The notes: a model not told the origin generated them from the letters alone. Positions 8,165-17,069 are shown, counted from the stretch's first letter. The stretch: 64,000 bases of DNA from Streptomyces lincolnensis (GCF_021173675.1 NZ_JAIHON010000007.1:552405-616404); one strand, 5' to 3'. Numbers and translations are program-made.

Positions 8165-9442
8165 ATGACCGAGGCAGCCCCCCAACGCGGTGCGCCCCCG
8201 GGACCGTGTGCGGCGGGTGGGGACAGCCGTACGGCTGACGGGGTACGCCGACCCGGCCGCCTCGGTGCGAGCGGTGGACCGGTGAGAGCGGCCCGGCGCC
8301 GGGCGCTCCGGCTGCCGCCCATGGTGGGGGACTCGCTGCTGTCGGCGCTGCTCCTGCTCAACATCCTGACCACGCGCGCGCACCCGGAGCTCCCGGTGGC
8401 CGTGGCCCTCACCGCCGCCCTTGCGCTGCCCCTGGTGTGGCGGCGCCGGGCCCCGCTCACGGTGTTCGGGCTGGTGGCAGCCGCGGCCTTCGTCCAGTGG
8501 CTGGTGGACATCCAACTGCCCGCGGACGTCGCCTTGTTGGTGGCGCTCTACACGGTGGCCGCGCACTCGGGCCGGCGCGGCGCGCTTGTCGCCGCTGCCG
8601 TCGTGGAGGGCGGGGCCCTGCTGGCCTGCCTGCGCTGGGCGGTGGACGGCGCGTTCCCGACCCTCTTCGTCGCGTTGTCCGCGATGGTCGTCGCCGCCAC
8701 GGTCCTGGGCGTGAACGTGCGGACCACGCGCGCCTACCTCGCGGTCCTGGAGGAACGGGCCGTACGCCTGGAGCAGCAACAGGACCAGCAGGCGCGACTG
8801 GCCGTCGCCGAGGAGAGGGCGCGTATCACCCGGGAGATGCACGACATCGTCACCCACAACCTGTCCGTGATGGTCGCGCTCACCGACGCCGCCGTCTACG
8901 CCCAGCACCGCTCGCCCGACAGGGCCACCACCGCGATGCTCCAGATCTCCGAGACGGGCCGGCAGGCCCTGACCGACATGCGGCGCTCGTTGGGCGTCCT
9001 GCGGACCGACGAACCGGACGCGGAGCGCCACCCGTTGCCCGGCATCGCACAACTGGAGGTCCTCACCGACCAGATGCGCGCCGCCGGTCTGCCGACCCGC
9101 GTCGAGGTCCACGGCGGCCACACCCACATACCCGCCACCGCACAACTGACCGTCTACCGCCTGGTACAGGAAGCCTTGACCAACACCCTGAAGCACACAC
9201 CCACCGGCACACACGCGCGGGTCCGGGTACATTGCTCGACCGAGACCGTCCCCGTCGACGTCACCGACAGCGGCCCCTGCTCGCCCCTTCCCGGCGCCAC
9301 ACCGTCCGGCCACGGCATCCCCGGCATGCGCGAGCGCGCCGCCGCCTACGGAGGAAAGCTGCGCGCCGGACCGCTATCGGGCGGTGGCTGGGGCGTCCAT
9401 GCCCGCCTCTCCCTCGGCAGCGGCGGAGCGGCGTCCGCATGA
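8165..9442 (+). CDS. Sensor histidine kinase (NarL/DesK-type, HisKA_3)
   Basis: The 425-residue kinase has a cytoplasmic N-terminal tail of about 55 residues and four to six membrane helices (about 60-190), with no large external loop. A coiled coil (VLEERAVRLEQQQDQQARLAVAEE) leads into the HisKA_3 dimerisation domain. The phospho-acceptor is His226 in REMHDIVTHNLSVMV. The HATPase domain follows, with a late HGIPGMRERAAAYGG. The lack of an external sensor suggests detection of a membrane or intramembrane signal. ATG 8165 follows GGGA at proper spacing; open frame further upstream includes the palindrome and is unlikely to be coding. It overlaps the response regulator by four bases (ATGA). Confidence 0.92.
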   Translation: MTEAAPQRGAPPGPCAAGGDSRTADGVRRPGRLGASGGPVRAARRRALRLPPMVGDSLLSALLLLNILTTRAHPELPVAVALTAALALPLVWRRRAPLTVFGLVAAAAFVQWLVDIQLPADVALLVALYTVAAHSGRRGALVAAAVVEGGALLACLRWAVDGAFPTLFVALSAMVVAATVLGVNVRTTRAYLAVLEERAVRLEQQQDQQARLAVAEERARITREMHDIVTHNLSVMVALTDAAVYAQHRSPDRATTAMLQISETGRQALTDMRRSLGVLRTDEPDAERHPLPGIAQLEVLTDQMRAAGLPTRVEVHGGHTHIPATAQLTVYRLVQEALTNTLKHTPTGTHARVRVHCSTETVPVDVTDSGPCSPLPGATPSGHGIPGMRERAAAYGGKLRAGPLSGGGWGVHARLSLGSGGAASA

Positions 9443-10101
9443 CGATCCGCATCCTGATCGCCGACGACGAGGCCTTGCTCCGTATGGCCTTCAGTACGGT
9501 CCTGGAGGCCCAGCCCGACATGTCACCGGTCGGCGAGGCCGCGGACGGCACCCAGGCCGTACGCCTCGCCCGGGAGGTGCGCCCCGATGTCGTCCTCATG
9601 GACGTCCGGATGCCCGGGACCGACGGGATCGAGGCGACCCGGCAGGTCATCCGGGTCTCCCCGCGGACCAGAGTGCTGATCCTCACCACCTTCGACGTGG
9701 ACGAGTACGCCTTCGCCGGACTCACCGCAGGAGCCTCGGGCTTCCTGCTGAAGAACACCAGGCCCGAGGAACTGCTCACCGCGATACGCAGCGTGGCCGC
9801 GGGCGACGCGGTGGTCTCCCCGCGGATCACCCGCCGCCTGCTGGAGAGCCTCCGCCCGCACATCCCCGACGGCGGCGGCGCCGACCGCGACGAGCGGCTG
9901 AGCCGGCTCAGCGCCCGTGAGCGCGAGGTGCTGGTCCAGGTGGGCCGCGGCCTGTCCAACACCGAGATCGCGGCCACCCTTTACCTCGCGGAGGCGACCG
10001 TGAAGTCCCATCTGGGGCGAATCCTGCACAAGCTCGAACTCCGGGACCGGATCCAGGCCGTGATCTTCGCCTACGAAAGCCGTCTCATCCACCCGGCATG
10101 A
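9439..10101 (+). CDS. NarL/FixJ-family response regulator
   Basis: The 220-residue protein has a receiver domain with acidic pocket ADDEAL, phospho-acceptor Asp55 (VVLMDVRMPG), the Thr of LTTF and Lys of FLLKN. A LuxR-type helix-turn-helix follows (LSAREREVLVQVGRGLSNTEIAATLYLAEATVKSHLGRILHKL). It is the cognate partner of the upstream kinase: ATGA overlap, same family pairing. Its targets could be its own promoter palindrome and the divergent esterase gene. No terminator is evident directly after the stop. Confidence 0.94.
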   Translation: MTIRILIADDEALLRMAFSTVLEAQPDMSPVGEAADGTQAVRLAREVRPDVVLMDVRMPGTDGIEATRQVIRVSPRTRVLILTTFDVDEYAFAGLTAGASGFLLKNTRPEELLTAIRSVAAGDAVVSPRITRRLLESLRPHIPDGGGADRDERLSRLSAREREVLVQVGRGLSNTEIAATLYLAEATVKSHLGRILHKLELRDRIQAVIFAYESRLIHPA

Positions 10102-10170
10102 CACCGCCGCCCGGAGCGGACCCCCGGGCCAACCCCGCCTGCCGCGCCCGACCCCGGCATGCTTTCCAGG

Positions 10171-10458
10171 TCAGCCGCTCTTGCCCGACGGAGGTGCGGA
10201 AGTGCCCTGGCCGGCGCGGAGCATGGCCTTGTAGAGGGGTTCGTGCCCGGGTGAGTCGGGCAGGGGGCCGTGTGCCGGAGTCCGGAGGGACTGGACGAGC
10301 AGGGCGACGACGCGTCGCCAGGCGTCGGGGGCGGCGTCGCCGCAGGCGTTGACGACACCGGCGTTGGCCATGTGGATCAGCACCAGGTCCGAGGGGTCGA
10401 AGTCCGCGCGCAGCCGGCCGGTGGCCTTGGCACGGTCGATGAGGAGGGAGGACGGGCG
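10171..10458 (-). pseudogene. TetR regulator, C-terminal remnant
   Basis: Reading the minus strand from about 10458, the frame encodes LLIDRAKATGRLRADFDPSD, then LVLIHMANAGVV, then DAWRRVVALLVQSLR and a natural stop at 10171. That is the ligand-binding C-terminal part of a TetR-family regulator. The DNA-binding N-terminus is missing. Just upstream the frame meets a stop and the sequence changes to an unrelated transporter fragment on the other strand, so 10458-10461 is a rearrangement junction. No function is expected. Confidence 0.7.
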
Positions 10459-10460
10459 AG

Positions 10461-10544
10461 CCGATCATCGCCGCCGTGGGGCGGCTGACCGAGGTCGTCT
10501 TCAAGGTGCTGTCCTTCGTCATGAAGGCCGCGCCGCTGGGCGCC
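10461..10544 (+). pseudogene. DctA/GltP-type dicarboxylate symporter fragment
   Basis: The 28 codons encode PIIAAVGRLTEVVFKVLSF then VMKAAPLGA, which matches the internal helix region of sodium/proton:dicarboxylate symporters just before their conserved APLGAFGAMA segment. It is flanked by two junctions: a TetR remnant on the opposite strand before it, and an in-frame switch to rhamnosidase sequence after the Ala of PLGA. It is too short to function and marks an old deletion or recombination. Confidence 0.65.
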
Positions 10545-12220
10545 TACCGGGCGAACCTGCGCAGCGCCGAGGCCACCAGCACGTACAGCCTCAAGGGAGA
10601 CCGCGCCGGGGCGAGACCCACCAGGACTCCCTGACCTTCTACGGCTTCCGCTACGCGTCCGTCACCGCGACCGAGACGGTCACGATCACCCGCCTGACCG
10701 GCAGGGTCGCCACCTCCGCGATCCATGAGAGGGGCACCGTCGTCACCGACGACCCCGACACCAACCGGCTGATCAGCAACATCCGTTGGGGCCAGCGCGG
10801 CAACTACCTGTGGGTGCCCACCGACTGCCCGCAGCGCGACGAACGCCTCGGCTGGACCGGGGACACCCAGGTCTTCGCCACCACGGGCCTGTACAACGCC
10901 GACGCCGGGCCCTTCCTCGGCCACTTCCAGGCCTCGGTCGCCGACTCGCAGACCATCTACGGCATGGACAAGGCCCAGTTCACCGGAGTCTCTCCCGGCG
11001 GCCGGTACAACTTCCCCGGCGGCGGCAGTGGTTGGGCGGACTGCGGGGTCGTCCTGCCGTGGACCCTGTGGCAGATGACCGGCGACCCGGCCGTCATCGA
11101 GAGCAGCCGGCCCGCCATGACCCGCTACCTCGACTGGATCCGGCGGCAGACCGGCGACACCCACGCCGGACAGGGCTCCCTCACCGGCGACTGGCTGGCG
11201 CCGCAGAAGACCAGCGCCCAGCTGATGAGCGACGTCTACTACGGCCATGTCGCCCGCCTGATGGCACAGATGGCCCGAGCCGTCGGCCGGCCGGCGGAGG
11301 CGGCGGCCTACGAGCGGCTGTTCGCGGACATCAAGAAGGCGTTCATGAGGAAGTACCTCAGCACCGAGGGCGGCACGGTCACCGTGAGGTCCAGCCTCGG
11401 CGACGCCTCCCCGATCGAACCCGGCGCCGACCCGAACCAGAAGACCGAGGACAACAGCCAGACCGCCCTGCTGTGGGTGCTCAAGCTCGGTTTCTACGAC
11501 ACCGAGTCCCAACGCCGCGCCCTCGTCGCCCACTTGGCGGACAACATCGGCAATGACGCGGCCTACAAGGCGGCCCATCCGACGAGCAGCCGGGTCAAGT
11601 ACGCCGAGAACACGCTGTCGGTGGGCTTCCTCGGCGTCAACGTCCTCGCCCCCGTCCTGACCGACGAGGGCCGCGCGGACCTGGCGTACAAGCTGCTCCA
11701 CCAGGACGCGATGCCGTCCTGGCTGTTCTCGGTGAAGAACGGCGCCACGACCGTCTGGGAGCGCTGGAACTCCTATTCCGGGCAGGACGGGTTCGGCCCG
11801 GTCAGCATGAACTCCTTCAACCACTACGCCTACGGCGCCGTGATGGAGTGGATGTACGCCTACATGGCCGGCATCGCCCGCGACCCGGACAGCCCCGGCT
11901 TCAAGCACTTCGTCCTGCGACCGCATCTCGATCCCACCGGGAGGATCACGCACGTCGCGGGCGCGCACGAGTCGCCGTACGGGAAGATCAGGAGTGAGTG
12001 GACGGTCGGCGACCGGGGCGCGAGCCTGTCCTACGACGCGTTGGTGCCGGCGAACAGCGAGGCCACGCTACGCCTGCCGGCCGTCTCGGCCGACTCCGTC
12101 CGCGAGGGGCGCTCTCCGCTGGCCCGCGTGGACGGCGTGCGCTTCCTCGGACACTCGGGCGGTGTGGCCTCGTACCGGCTGCCGTCCGGCTCGTACCGTC
12201 TGACGAGCAGGCTGCGCTGA
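10545..12220 (+). pseudogene. GH78 alpha-L-rhamnosidase, N-terminally truncated and frameshifted
   Basis: From 10545 the frame reads YRANLRSAEATSTYSLKGD, the middle of a GH78 alpha-L-rhamnosidase. Near 10605 it must shift by one base to continue as GETHQDSLTFYGFRYASV. From there about 535 codons are intact. They include the catalytic-core signature TDCPQRDERLGWTGD, the (alpha/alpha)6 barrel (YNFPGGGSGWADCGVVLPW, DNSQTALLWVLKLGFY, TTVWERWNSYS) and a C-terminal beta domain ending in SYRLTSRLR. Full-length enzymes are about 1000 residues, so the signal peptide and N-terminal beta domains are gone. The catalytic half survives but has no recognisable start or secretion signal. Loss of function is inferred. 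Confidence 0.85.
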
Positions 12221-12271
12221 CACCTGCCGCTCGGCGCCGAGGCGTCGGCCCGACGCGGTGGGCACCACTGC

Positions 12272-12610
12272 TCAGTGCGTCTCCTGCGCCTCGGCGGCGG
12301 TGGCACGCGTGTTGTCCTGATGGACCAGGAGGGACAGCAGGTCCGCGACGGTGGCGCCGGCGTCGGCCGGGTGCCGCAGAAACGTGCCCTGCGCGATGCG
12401 GTAGACGTTCGAGCGGCCCTGTCGCTCGTGGGTGAGGTATCCGCCCTCTTCGAGGTCAGAGATGATCTTCTGCACGGCGCGTTCGGTGAGCTGGCAGCGG
12501 GCGGCGATGTCGCGGACACGCACCGTGTGATCGTCGAAGATCGTGGCCAGTACTCGGGCGTGATTGGTCAGGAACGTCCAGCCTGCATGCGGTTCCAACG
12601 CTCGGTCCAT
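12272..12610 (-). CDS. Small winged helix-turn-helix regulator
   Basis: The 112-residue protein is almost entirely a winged helix: HAGWTFLTNHARVLATI, HTVRVRDIAARCQLTERAVQKIISDLEEGGYL and HERQGRSNVYRI are the three helices plus wing. The C-terminal tail (ADLLSLLVHQDN) may form a dimerisation helix. It resembles MarR/ArsR-like single-domain regulators common in Streptomyces. ATG 12610 is chosen because the family motif begins MDRALEPHAGW; an in-frame GTG 27 bases upstream is possible. It is divergent from the STAS-ANTAR gene, and the spacer carries dyad elements that could be its operator. Confidence 0.82.
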   Translation of the reverse strand: MDRALEPHAGWTFLTNHARVLATIFDDHTVRVRDIAARCQLTERAVQKIISDLEEGGYLTHERQGRSNVYRIAQGTFLRHPADAGATVADLLSLLVHQDNTRATAAEAQETH

Positions 12611-12631
12611 GCCCCTACGATACGACGCCTT

Positions 12632-12683
12632 TTTCACGTATTCAAAAGTACGAATCGCGTTTCGTGTAATGGTTGACGTGAAA
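12632..12683. promoter_or_regulatory. Dyad elements in the divergent regulator/STAS-ANTAR promoter
   Basis: TTTCACGT (12632-12639) and ACGTGAAA (12676-12683) are exact inverted copies 36 bases apart. Between them ACGAA (12650-12654) and TTCGT (12661-12665) form a second dyad with a 6-base spacer. The stretch is AT-richer than its surroundings, as expected for a promoter. The small winged-helix regulator transcribed to the left is the obvious candidate binder. Confidence 0.45.
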
Positions 12684-12739
12684 CCGAGGTGTGGTGATGC
12701 TGGAAGGGCAGAGAAGATCGGTCGGCGCCGGGAGTCCCC

Positions 12740-13561
12740 ATGTCCCATCCCGCGGTTCGTCCCCGAGACGAGGAGTCGTGCACCGAGTGCGGCACCGCGT
12801 TCCGGCAGTCGCACACGCCGGTGCCTCTGAAACTGAGTGTCGACACGGTCGGTGACCGTGTCGTCGTGACTGTGTCCGGCGAGCTGGACCTGGAGAGCGA
12901 CCACGTGCTGTACCAGTCGCTCAACGACGCGCTGGACCATGCCGAGGGCGGTGTGGACCTGGATCTCGCGGGAGTGGAGTTCTGCGACTGCTCCGCCCTG
13001 AACGTCCTGCTGCGCGTGCGGCACCGTGCCGTGCGGACGTCCAAGAGCCTCGCCCTGCGTGCCGCCAGCCCGGCCGTGGAACGTCTGCTCGGTCTGACCA
13101 GCACTCGTTCGCTCTTCACCGGTTCCACCGACGAGGAGCAGGCGGACGGTGCCGCCACGGCCTGGAGTCCCTCGCCGCCCTCGGAGCGGCCGCCTCGGAC
13201 GGCGGGCGCCTCCGACGGAAACCCGGCGGCCGAGATCGCCCAGCTGCGCCGGGCCATGGAGACGCGTCCGGCGATCGACATGGCCCGCGGCATCCTCATG
13301 GCCTCGTTCCAGCTGACCGTCCAGCAGTCCTGGCAGGTCCTGGTGGCCGCCTCCCAGCGCAGCAACGTCAAGCTGCACCTGATCGCCGAAGCCGTCCTGG
13401 GCACCGTCGACGGCCAGGCCCTGCCCGAGCCCCTCGCCGGCCATCTCGCCGCGGCGGTCAAGGAAGCGGCGGTCACGGATGCGGCGGTCACGGAAGTCGG
13501 CACCTCCGGTGCGCGGGAGACCTCCGGCGTACCGGAGGGCGACGGCGCCCCTTCCCACTGA
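12740..13561 (+). CDS. STAS-ANTAR protein (anti-anti-sigma domain plus RNA-binding antiterminator domain)
   Basis: The 273-residue protein begins with a short tail containing CTECG, then a STAS domain (about 30-125). Its VEFCDCSALNVLL segment places Ser at the position phosphorylated in anti-sigma-factor antagonists. A Pro/Ser-rich linker follows, then an ANTAR domain (about 155-225: IAQLRRAMETRPAIDMARGILM ... QQSWQVLVAASQRSNVKLHLIAEAVL). ANTAR domains bind paired RNA hairpins and suppress termination; coupling to STAS suggests input from a sigma-factor partner switch. GGGAG precedes ATG 12740 by five bases. A strong terminator separates it from convergent argG. Confidence 0.88.
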   Translation: MSHPAVRPRDEESCTECGTAFRQSHTPVPLKLSVDTVGDRVVVTVSGELDLESDHVLYQSLNDALDHAEGGVDLDLAGVEFCDCSALNVLLRVRHRAVRTSKSLALRAASPAVERLLGLTSTRSLFTGSTDEEQADGAATAWSPSPPSERPPRTAGASDGNPAAEIAQLRRAMETRPAIDMARGILMASFQLTVQQSWQVLVAASQRSNVKLHLIAEAVLGTVDGQALPEPLAGHLAAAVKEAAVTDAAVTEVGTSGARETSGVPEGDGAPSH

Positions 13562-13614
13562 CGGCGAGTCCGACCACCGGGCGGGCGTCGGCGGGAGCCG
13601 TCGACCGATGCCAC

Positions 13615-13651
13615 AAGGCCGGCCCGGGGCGGGGAGCGCCGGGCCGGCCTT
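13615..13651. terminator. Bidirectional terminator between STAS-ANTAR gene and argG
   Basis: AAGGCCGGCCCGG (13615-13627) and its exact complement CCGGGCCGGCCTT (13639-13651) form a 13-bp stem with an 11-base loop, bounded by AA and TT. It sits midway between two convergent stops and can serve both strands. Confidence 0.85.
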
Positions 13652-13671
13652 GGGTGCGGGTGCCTCGGAGG

Positions 13672-15117
13672 TCAGTCCGTGCCGGACTCCATCGCGGCGC
13701 GGTCCAGCATCGCGTCCTCGTCGGAGACCTCGCCGCGGGAGGCGATGGCCTCCGCGCCGCCCTCCGGCATGCTGCCGATCAGGCCCGTCGCGGCGGCCTG
13801 GGCGGCGCCGATGGCGGGGCTGCCGGTGCCGATGAGGCCGAGCCCGGCGTACTGCTCCAGCTTGGCGCGGGAGTCGGCGATGTCGAGGTTGCGCATGGTG
13901 AGCTGGCCGATCCGGTCCACCGGGCCGAACGCCGAGTCCTCGGTGCGCTCCATGGAGAGCTTGTCCGGGTGGTAGCTGAAGGCGGGGCCCGTCGTGTCGA
14001 GGATCGAGTAGTCCTCGCCGCGCCGCAGCCGAAGGGTGACCTCGCCGGTGATCGCCGTGCCGACCCAGCGCTGGAGCGACTCGCGGATCATCAGCGCCTG
14101 CGGGTCCAGCCAGCGGCCCTCGTACATCAGACGGCCCAGGCGCCGGCCCTCGTTGTGGTACTGGGCGACGGTGTCCTCGTTGTGGATGGCGTTGACGAGA
14201 CGCTCGTAGGCGGCGTGGAGCAGGGCCATGCCCGGCGCCTCGTAGATACCGCGGCTCTTGGCCTCGATGATCCGGTTCTCGATCTGGTCGGACATGCCCA
14301 GGCCGTGCCGGCCGCCGATGGCGTTGGCCTCCATGACCAGGTCGACGGCGGAGGCGAACTCCTTGCCGTTGATCGTCACCGGACGGCCCTGCTCGAAGCC
14401 GATGGTGACGTCCTCGGCGGCGATCTCGACCGACGGGTCCCAGAACCGCACACCCATGATCGGCTCGACGGTCTCGACACCGGTGTCCAGGTGCTCCAGG
14501 GTCTTGGCCTCGTGGGTGGCGCCCCAGATGTTGGCGTCGGTGGAGTACGCCTTCTCCGTCGAGTCCCGGTAGGGCAGGTCATGGGCGACCAGCCACTCCG
14601 ACATCTCCTTGCGGCCGCCGAGCTCGGTCACGAAGTCCGCGTCCAGCCAGGGCTTGTAGATCCGCAGGTGCGGGTTGGCGAGCAGGCCGTAGCGGTAGAA
14701 CCGCTCGATGTCGTTGCCCTTGAAGGTGGAGCCGTCGCCCCAGATCTGGACGTTGTCCTCCAGCATCGCCCGGACCAGCAGGGTGCCGGTGACGGCACGG
14801 CCCAGCGGGGTGGTGTTGAAGTACGCCCGTCCGCCCGAGCGGATGTGGAACGCGCCGCAGGTGAGCGCGGCCAGGCCCTCCTCGACCAGCGCCGCGCGGC
14901 AGTCGACCAGGCGGGCGACCTCGGCGCCATAGGTCTTGGCGCGGCCGGGCACCGAGGCGATGTCGGGTTCGTCGTACTGCCCGATGTCGGCGGTGTAGGT
15001 GCACGGGACGGCGCCCTTGTCGCGCATCCACGCGACCGCGACCGAGGTGTCGAGGCCGCCGGAGAAGGCGATGCCGACGCGTTCGCCGGCGGGAAGGGAG
15101 GTGAGGACCTTGGACAT
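13672..15117 (-). CDS. argG: Argininosuccinate synthase
   Basis: The 481-residue enzyme joins citrulline and aspartate using ATP, the penultimate step of arginine synthesis. The ATP-binding loop is AFSGGLDTSVAVAWM near the N-terminus. Substrate segments such as YTADIGQYDEPD, GDGSTFKGNDIERFYRYGLL and MSDQIENRIIEAKSRGIYEAPG are present. It is the longer bacterial (E. coli-like) subtype with an Ala/Gly/Glu-rich C-terminal tail. ATG 15117 (MSKVLTSLPAGE) is preferred to ATG 15135, because an ARG-like box overlaps the latter. The gene stands alone, away from other arg genes, and ends at a strong terminator. Confidence 0.95.
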   Translation of the reverse strand: MSKVLTSLPAGERVGIAFSGGLDTSVAVAWMRDKGAVPCTYTADIGQYDEPDIASVPGRAKTYGAEVARLVDCRAALVEEGLAALTCGAFHIRSGGRAYFNTTPLGRAVTGTLLVRAMLEDNVQIWGDGSTFKGNDIERFYRYGLLANPHLRIYKPWLDADFVTELGGRKEMSEWLVAHDLPYRDSTEKAYSTDANIWGATHEAKTLEHLDTGVETVEPIMGVRFWDPSVEIAAEDVTIGFEQGRPVTINGKEFASAVDLVMEANAIGGRHGLGMSDQIENRIIEAKSRGIYEAPGMALLHAAYERLVNAIHNEDTVAQYHNEGRRLGRLMYEGRWLDPQALMIRESLQRWVGTAITGEVTLRLRRGEDYSILDTTGPAFSYHPDKLSMERTEDSAFGPVDRIGQLTMRNLDIADSRAKLEQYAGLGLIGTGSPAIGAAQAAATGLIGSMPEGGAEAIASRGEVSDEDAMLDRAAMESGTD

Positions 15118-15123
15118 AGGAAG

Positions 15124-15153
15124 ATTATGCATCATCTCGCATGGTCATGCAAA
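15124..15153 (-). promoter_or_regulatory. ARG-box-like operator upstream of argG
   Basis: Read on the minus strand, the region carries TTTGCATGACCATGCG followed by ATGATGCATAA. These TGCAT/ATGCA dyads resemble the boxes bound by the arginine repressor ArgR in actinobacteria. It ends within ten bases of the argG start codon, a position suited to repression of argG by arginine-loaded ArgR. The match is by motif memory, not by a scored model. Confidence 0.6.
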
Positions 15154-15208
15154 GGTGGGCTCGGTCACGCCTGCCGACGGTCGTTCGGTCACGCTTGCGG
15201 AGGGCGGA

Positions 15209-15252
15209 CTCGGGCCGTCTGACCTCGGGCCTTCTGGCCTCGGGCCTCGGCC
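15209..15252. repeat. Short tandem repeat, 15-bp unit, about three copies
   Basis: CTCGGGCCGTCTGAC, CTCGGGCCTTCTGGC and CTCGGGCCTCGGCC follow one another directly. Just before them CGGTCACGC occurs twice. The stretch lies in the 323-bp non-coding gap between argG and the membrane-protein gene. Apart from the ARG box, the rest of that gap holds nothing I recognise. Confidence 0.7.
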
Positions 15253-15440
15253 ATAAAGCCGAGCCGCCGGGGACGCGGGCGCCGGTCCCTCGGTCGAACG
15301 GCCGATGTCCTGTGAAGCGCCGCGATCAAGACTGGCAGGGCAGCCGGCGCCGTCCCGACGGCCTCGGGGCGCGCCCCTTCGCGCGCCCGTGCACCGCCCG
15401 ACCCGGCTGCGGACATCCCTGATCGGAGACGTGGCCCTTC

Positions 15441-17069
15441 ATGACAGCTGTCGTCGAGCTGAGCCCTGCCCGCACGCGCGGCGCGCCCCCGCCCACCGGC
15501 GCGCCCGGGACGCTCCTCCGCCGTCACCGGGTGCCGCTGCTGGCCACCGTGACCATGCTCCCGCTGTACGGGGTGTGGGCGTTCTTCCGCGCCAACGGCG
15601 GTGGTGATCTGGCCGCTCAGGAGACCTGGGCGCGGTTCGCCGCCGAGCACGGCGGGTCGGCGTACGGGCTGTTCTGGTTCGGCGGGGCGCACACGGCGAA
15701 CTACAGCCTCCTCTCGCCGTATCTGATGGGCTTCTTCGGGGTGCGGACGGTGGCCGTCGCCGCGGGCCTCGCCGCCGGCTGGTCGGCCGCGGTCCTGTTC
15801 GTACGGTCGGGGATCCGACGCCCGCTCGCGCCCGCCCTGCTCGCCGCGTTCGGCCTGTGGGCCGATGTCGCGGCGGGCCGGGTGACGTTCGCGCTCGGCG
15901 TCGCCCTCGCCCTCGCGGCCTGTGTGCCGCTGGTGGGGGAGCGGCGGGTGGGGCTGACCGCCGGATACGCGCTGCTCGCGACGGCGGCGAGCCCGGTGGC
16001 CGGACTGTTCCTGGTGGTGGCGGGCGCGGCCTACGGCCTGCTGCGTGATGGGCCGAGGGCCTTGGCCCTGCTCGTGCCCCCGTTCGTGGTCGTCGGGACG
16101 ACCACGCTGCTGTTCCCCTTCCAGGGACAGCAGCCGATGCCGGCGGCCCGCATCCTGTGGCCCGCCCTGCTGGGCCTGTCGGTCGCGCTCCTGGCGCCGC
16201 GCGGGTGGCGCGTGGTGCGGCGGGGAGCCGCGGTCTACGGGGCGGGTGTCCTGCTGACCTATCTGATCCCCTCGCCGATCGGCACCAACGTCGAGCGCCT
16301 CGCGCTGCTGTTCGCTCCCGCCGTGCTGCTCGCCGCCCTGCTCTCGACGGAGCGGAGCGCGCGGCGCCTGCGGGGCGGCCTGGTCTGTGCGCTCGTCGCC
16401 TCCCTGGCCTGGCTGGGATCGGGGACGCCGTTGACCTTCCTGCGCGGCTCGGCCCAGGTCCCGGCCTGGGCGGCCGACACCCGTGGAGTCGTCCGGGCCC
16501 TGGACCGGCTCGGCGCGCACGACACCCGGGTGGAGGCGGTCCCGGCCGACGACCACCGGGAGGCCGCCGTCCTGTCCCCGTACGTCAACCTGGCCCGCGG
16601 CTTCAACACCCAGCTGGACATGGAGCGCGGCCGGCTGTTCTACGACGGCACGTTCTCGCCGTCGGCCTACCGTGCCTGGCTGGACCGCTGGGCGGTCGGT
16701 TTCGTGGTGCTGCCCGATGCCGTGCCCGACCGCCATGGCGCGGCCGAGGCCGCCCTGGTGCGCAGCGGGCCCGCGTGGCTGGAACCGGTGTGGAGGGACG
16801 CGCACTGGCGGATCTACCGGGTGCGGAACGCCGTACCTCTGGTGTCGGCGCCCGCGCGCGTGGTGCGCGCCACGCAGGACGAACTGGACGTGTGGATGCC
16901 GGCGCCCGGCTCGGTGGGTGTCCGGGTCGCCTACTCGCCCTGGCTCCGGGTGGAGGGCGGTTGTCTGCGGCAGGAGGGCGAGTTCACCCGGCTCTCGGTG
17001 GGCGGACCGGGGGTGTACCGGATCGGCTCCGGGTATCGGGCGCCCTCCTCGCCGCCGGGTGGGTGCTGA
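15441..17069 (+). CDS. Polytopic membrane protein, GT-C-like architecture, unknown function
   Basis: The 542-residue protein has about ten predicted membrane helices over residues 30-340, for example VPLLATVTMLPLYGVWAFF, FALGVALALAACVPLV and ALLFAPAVLLAALLST. About 200 soluble C-terminal residues follow, probably external. The many helices plus a C-terminal soluble domain recall lipid-linked-sugar glycosyltransferases of the GT-C fold, but I see no diagnostic motif, so the class is a guess. It carries LDRLGAHDTRVEAVPADDHREA and a late WRDAHWRIYRV segment. It converges on the dehydrogenase genes with only three bases between stops. Membership in the neighbouring NRPS locus is uncertain. Confidence 0.75.
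   Translation: MTAVVELSPARTRGAPPPTGAPGTLLRRHRVPLLATVTMLPLYGVWAFFRANGGGDLAAQETWARFAAEHGGSAYGLFWFGGAHTANYSLLSPYLMGFFGVRTVAVAAGLAAGWSAAVLFVRSGIRRPLAPALLAAFGLWADVAAGRVTFALGVALALAACVPLVGERRVGLTAGYALLATAASPVAGLFLVVAGAAYGLLRDGPRALALLVPPFVVVGTTTLLFPFQGQQPMPAARILWPALLGLSVALLAPRGWRVVRRGAAVYGAGVLLTYLIPSPIGTNVERLALLFAPAVLLAALLSTERSARRLRGGLVCALVASLAWLGSGTPLTFLRGSAQVPAWAADTRGVVRALDRLGAHDTRVEAVPADDHREAAVLSPYVNLARGFNTQLDMERGRLFYDGTFSPSAYRAWLDRWAVGFVVLPDAVPDRHGAAEAALVRSGPAWLEPVWRDAHWRIYRVRNAVPLVSAPARVVRATQDELDVWMPAPGSVGVRVAYSPWLRVEGGCLRQEGEFTRLSVGGPGVYRIGSGYRAPSSPPGGC

Noticed and set aside
10349..10620. Treating the rhamnosidase frame as an intact gene starting at 10349
   Set aside because: The first 90 codons of that frame do not match GH78. 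The true homology before 10605 is in another frame, and the signal peptide and N-terminal domains are missing.
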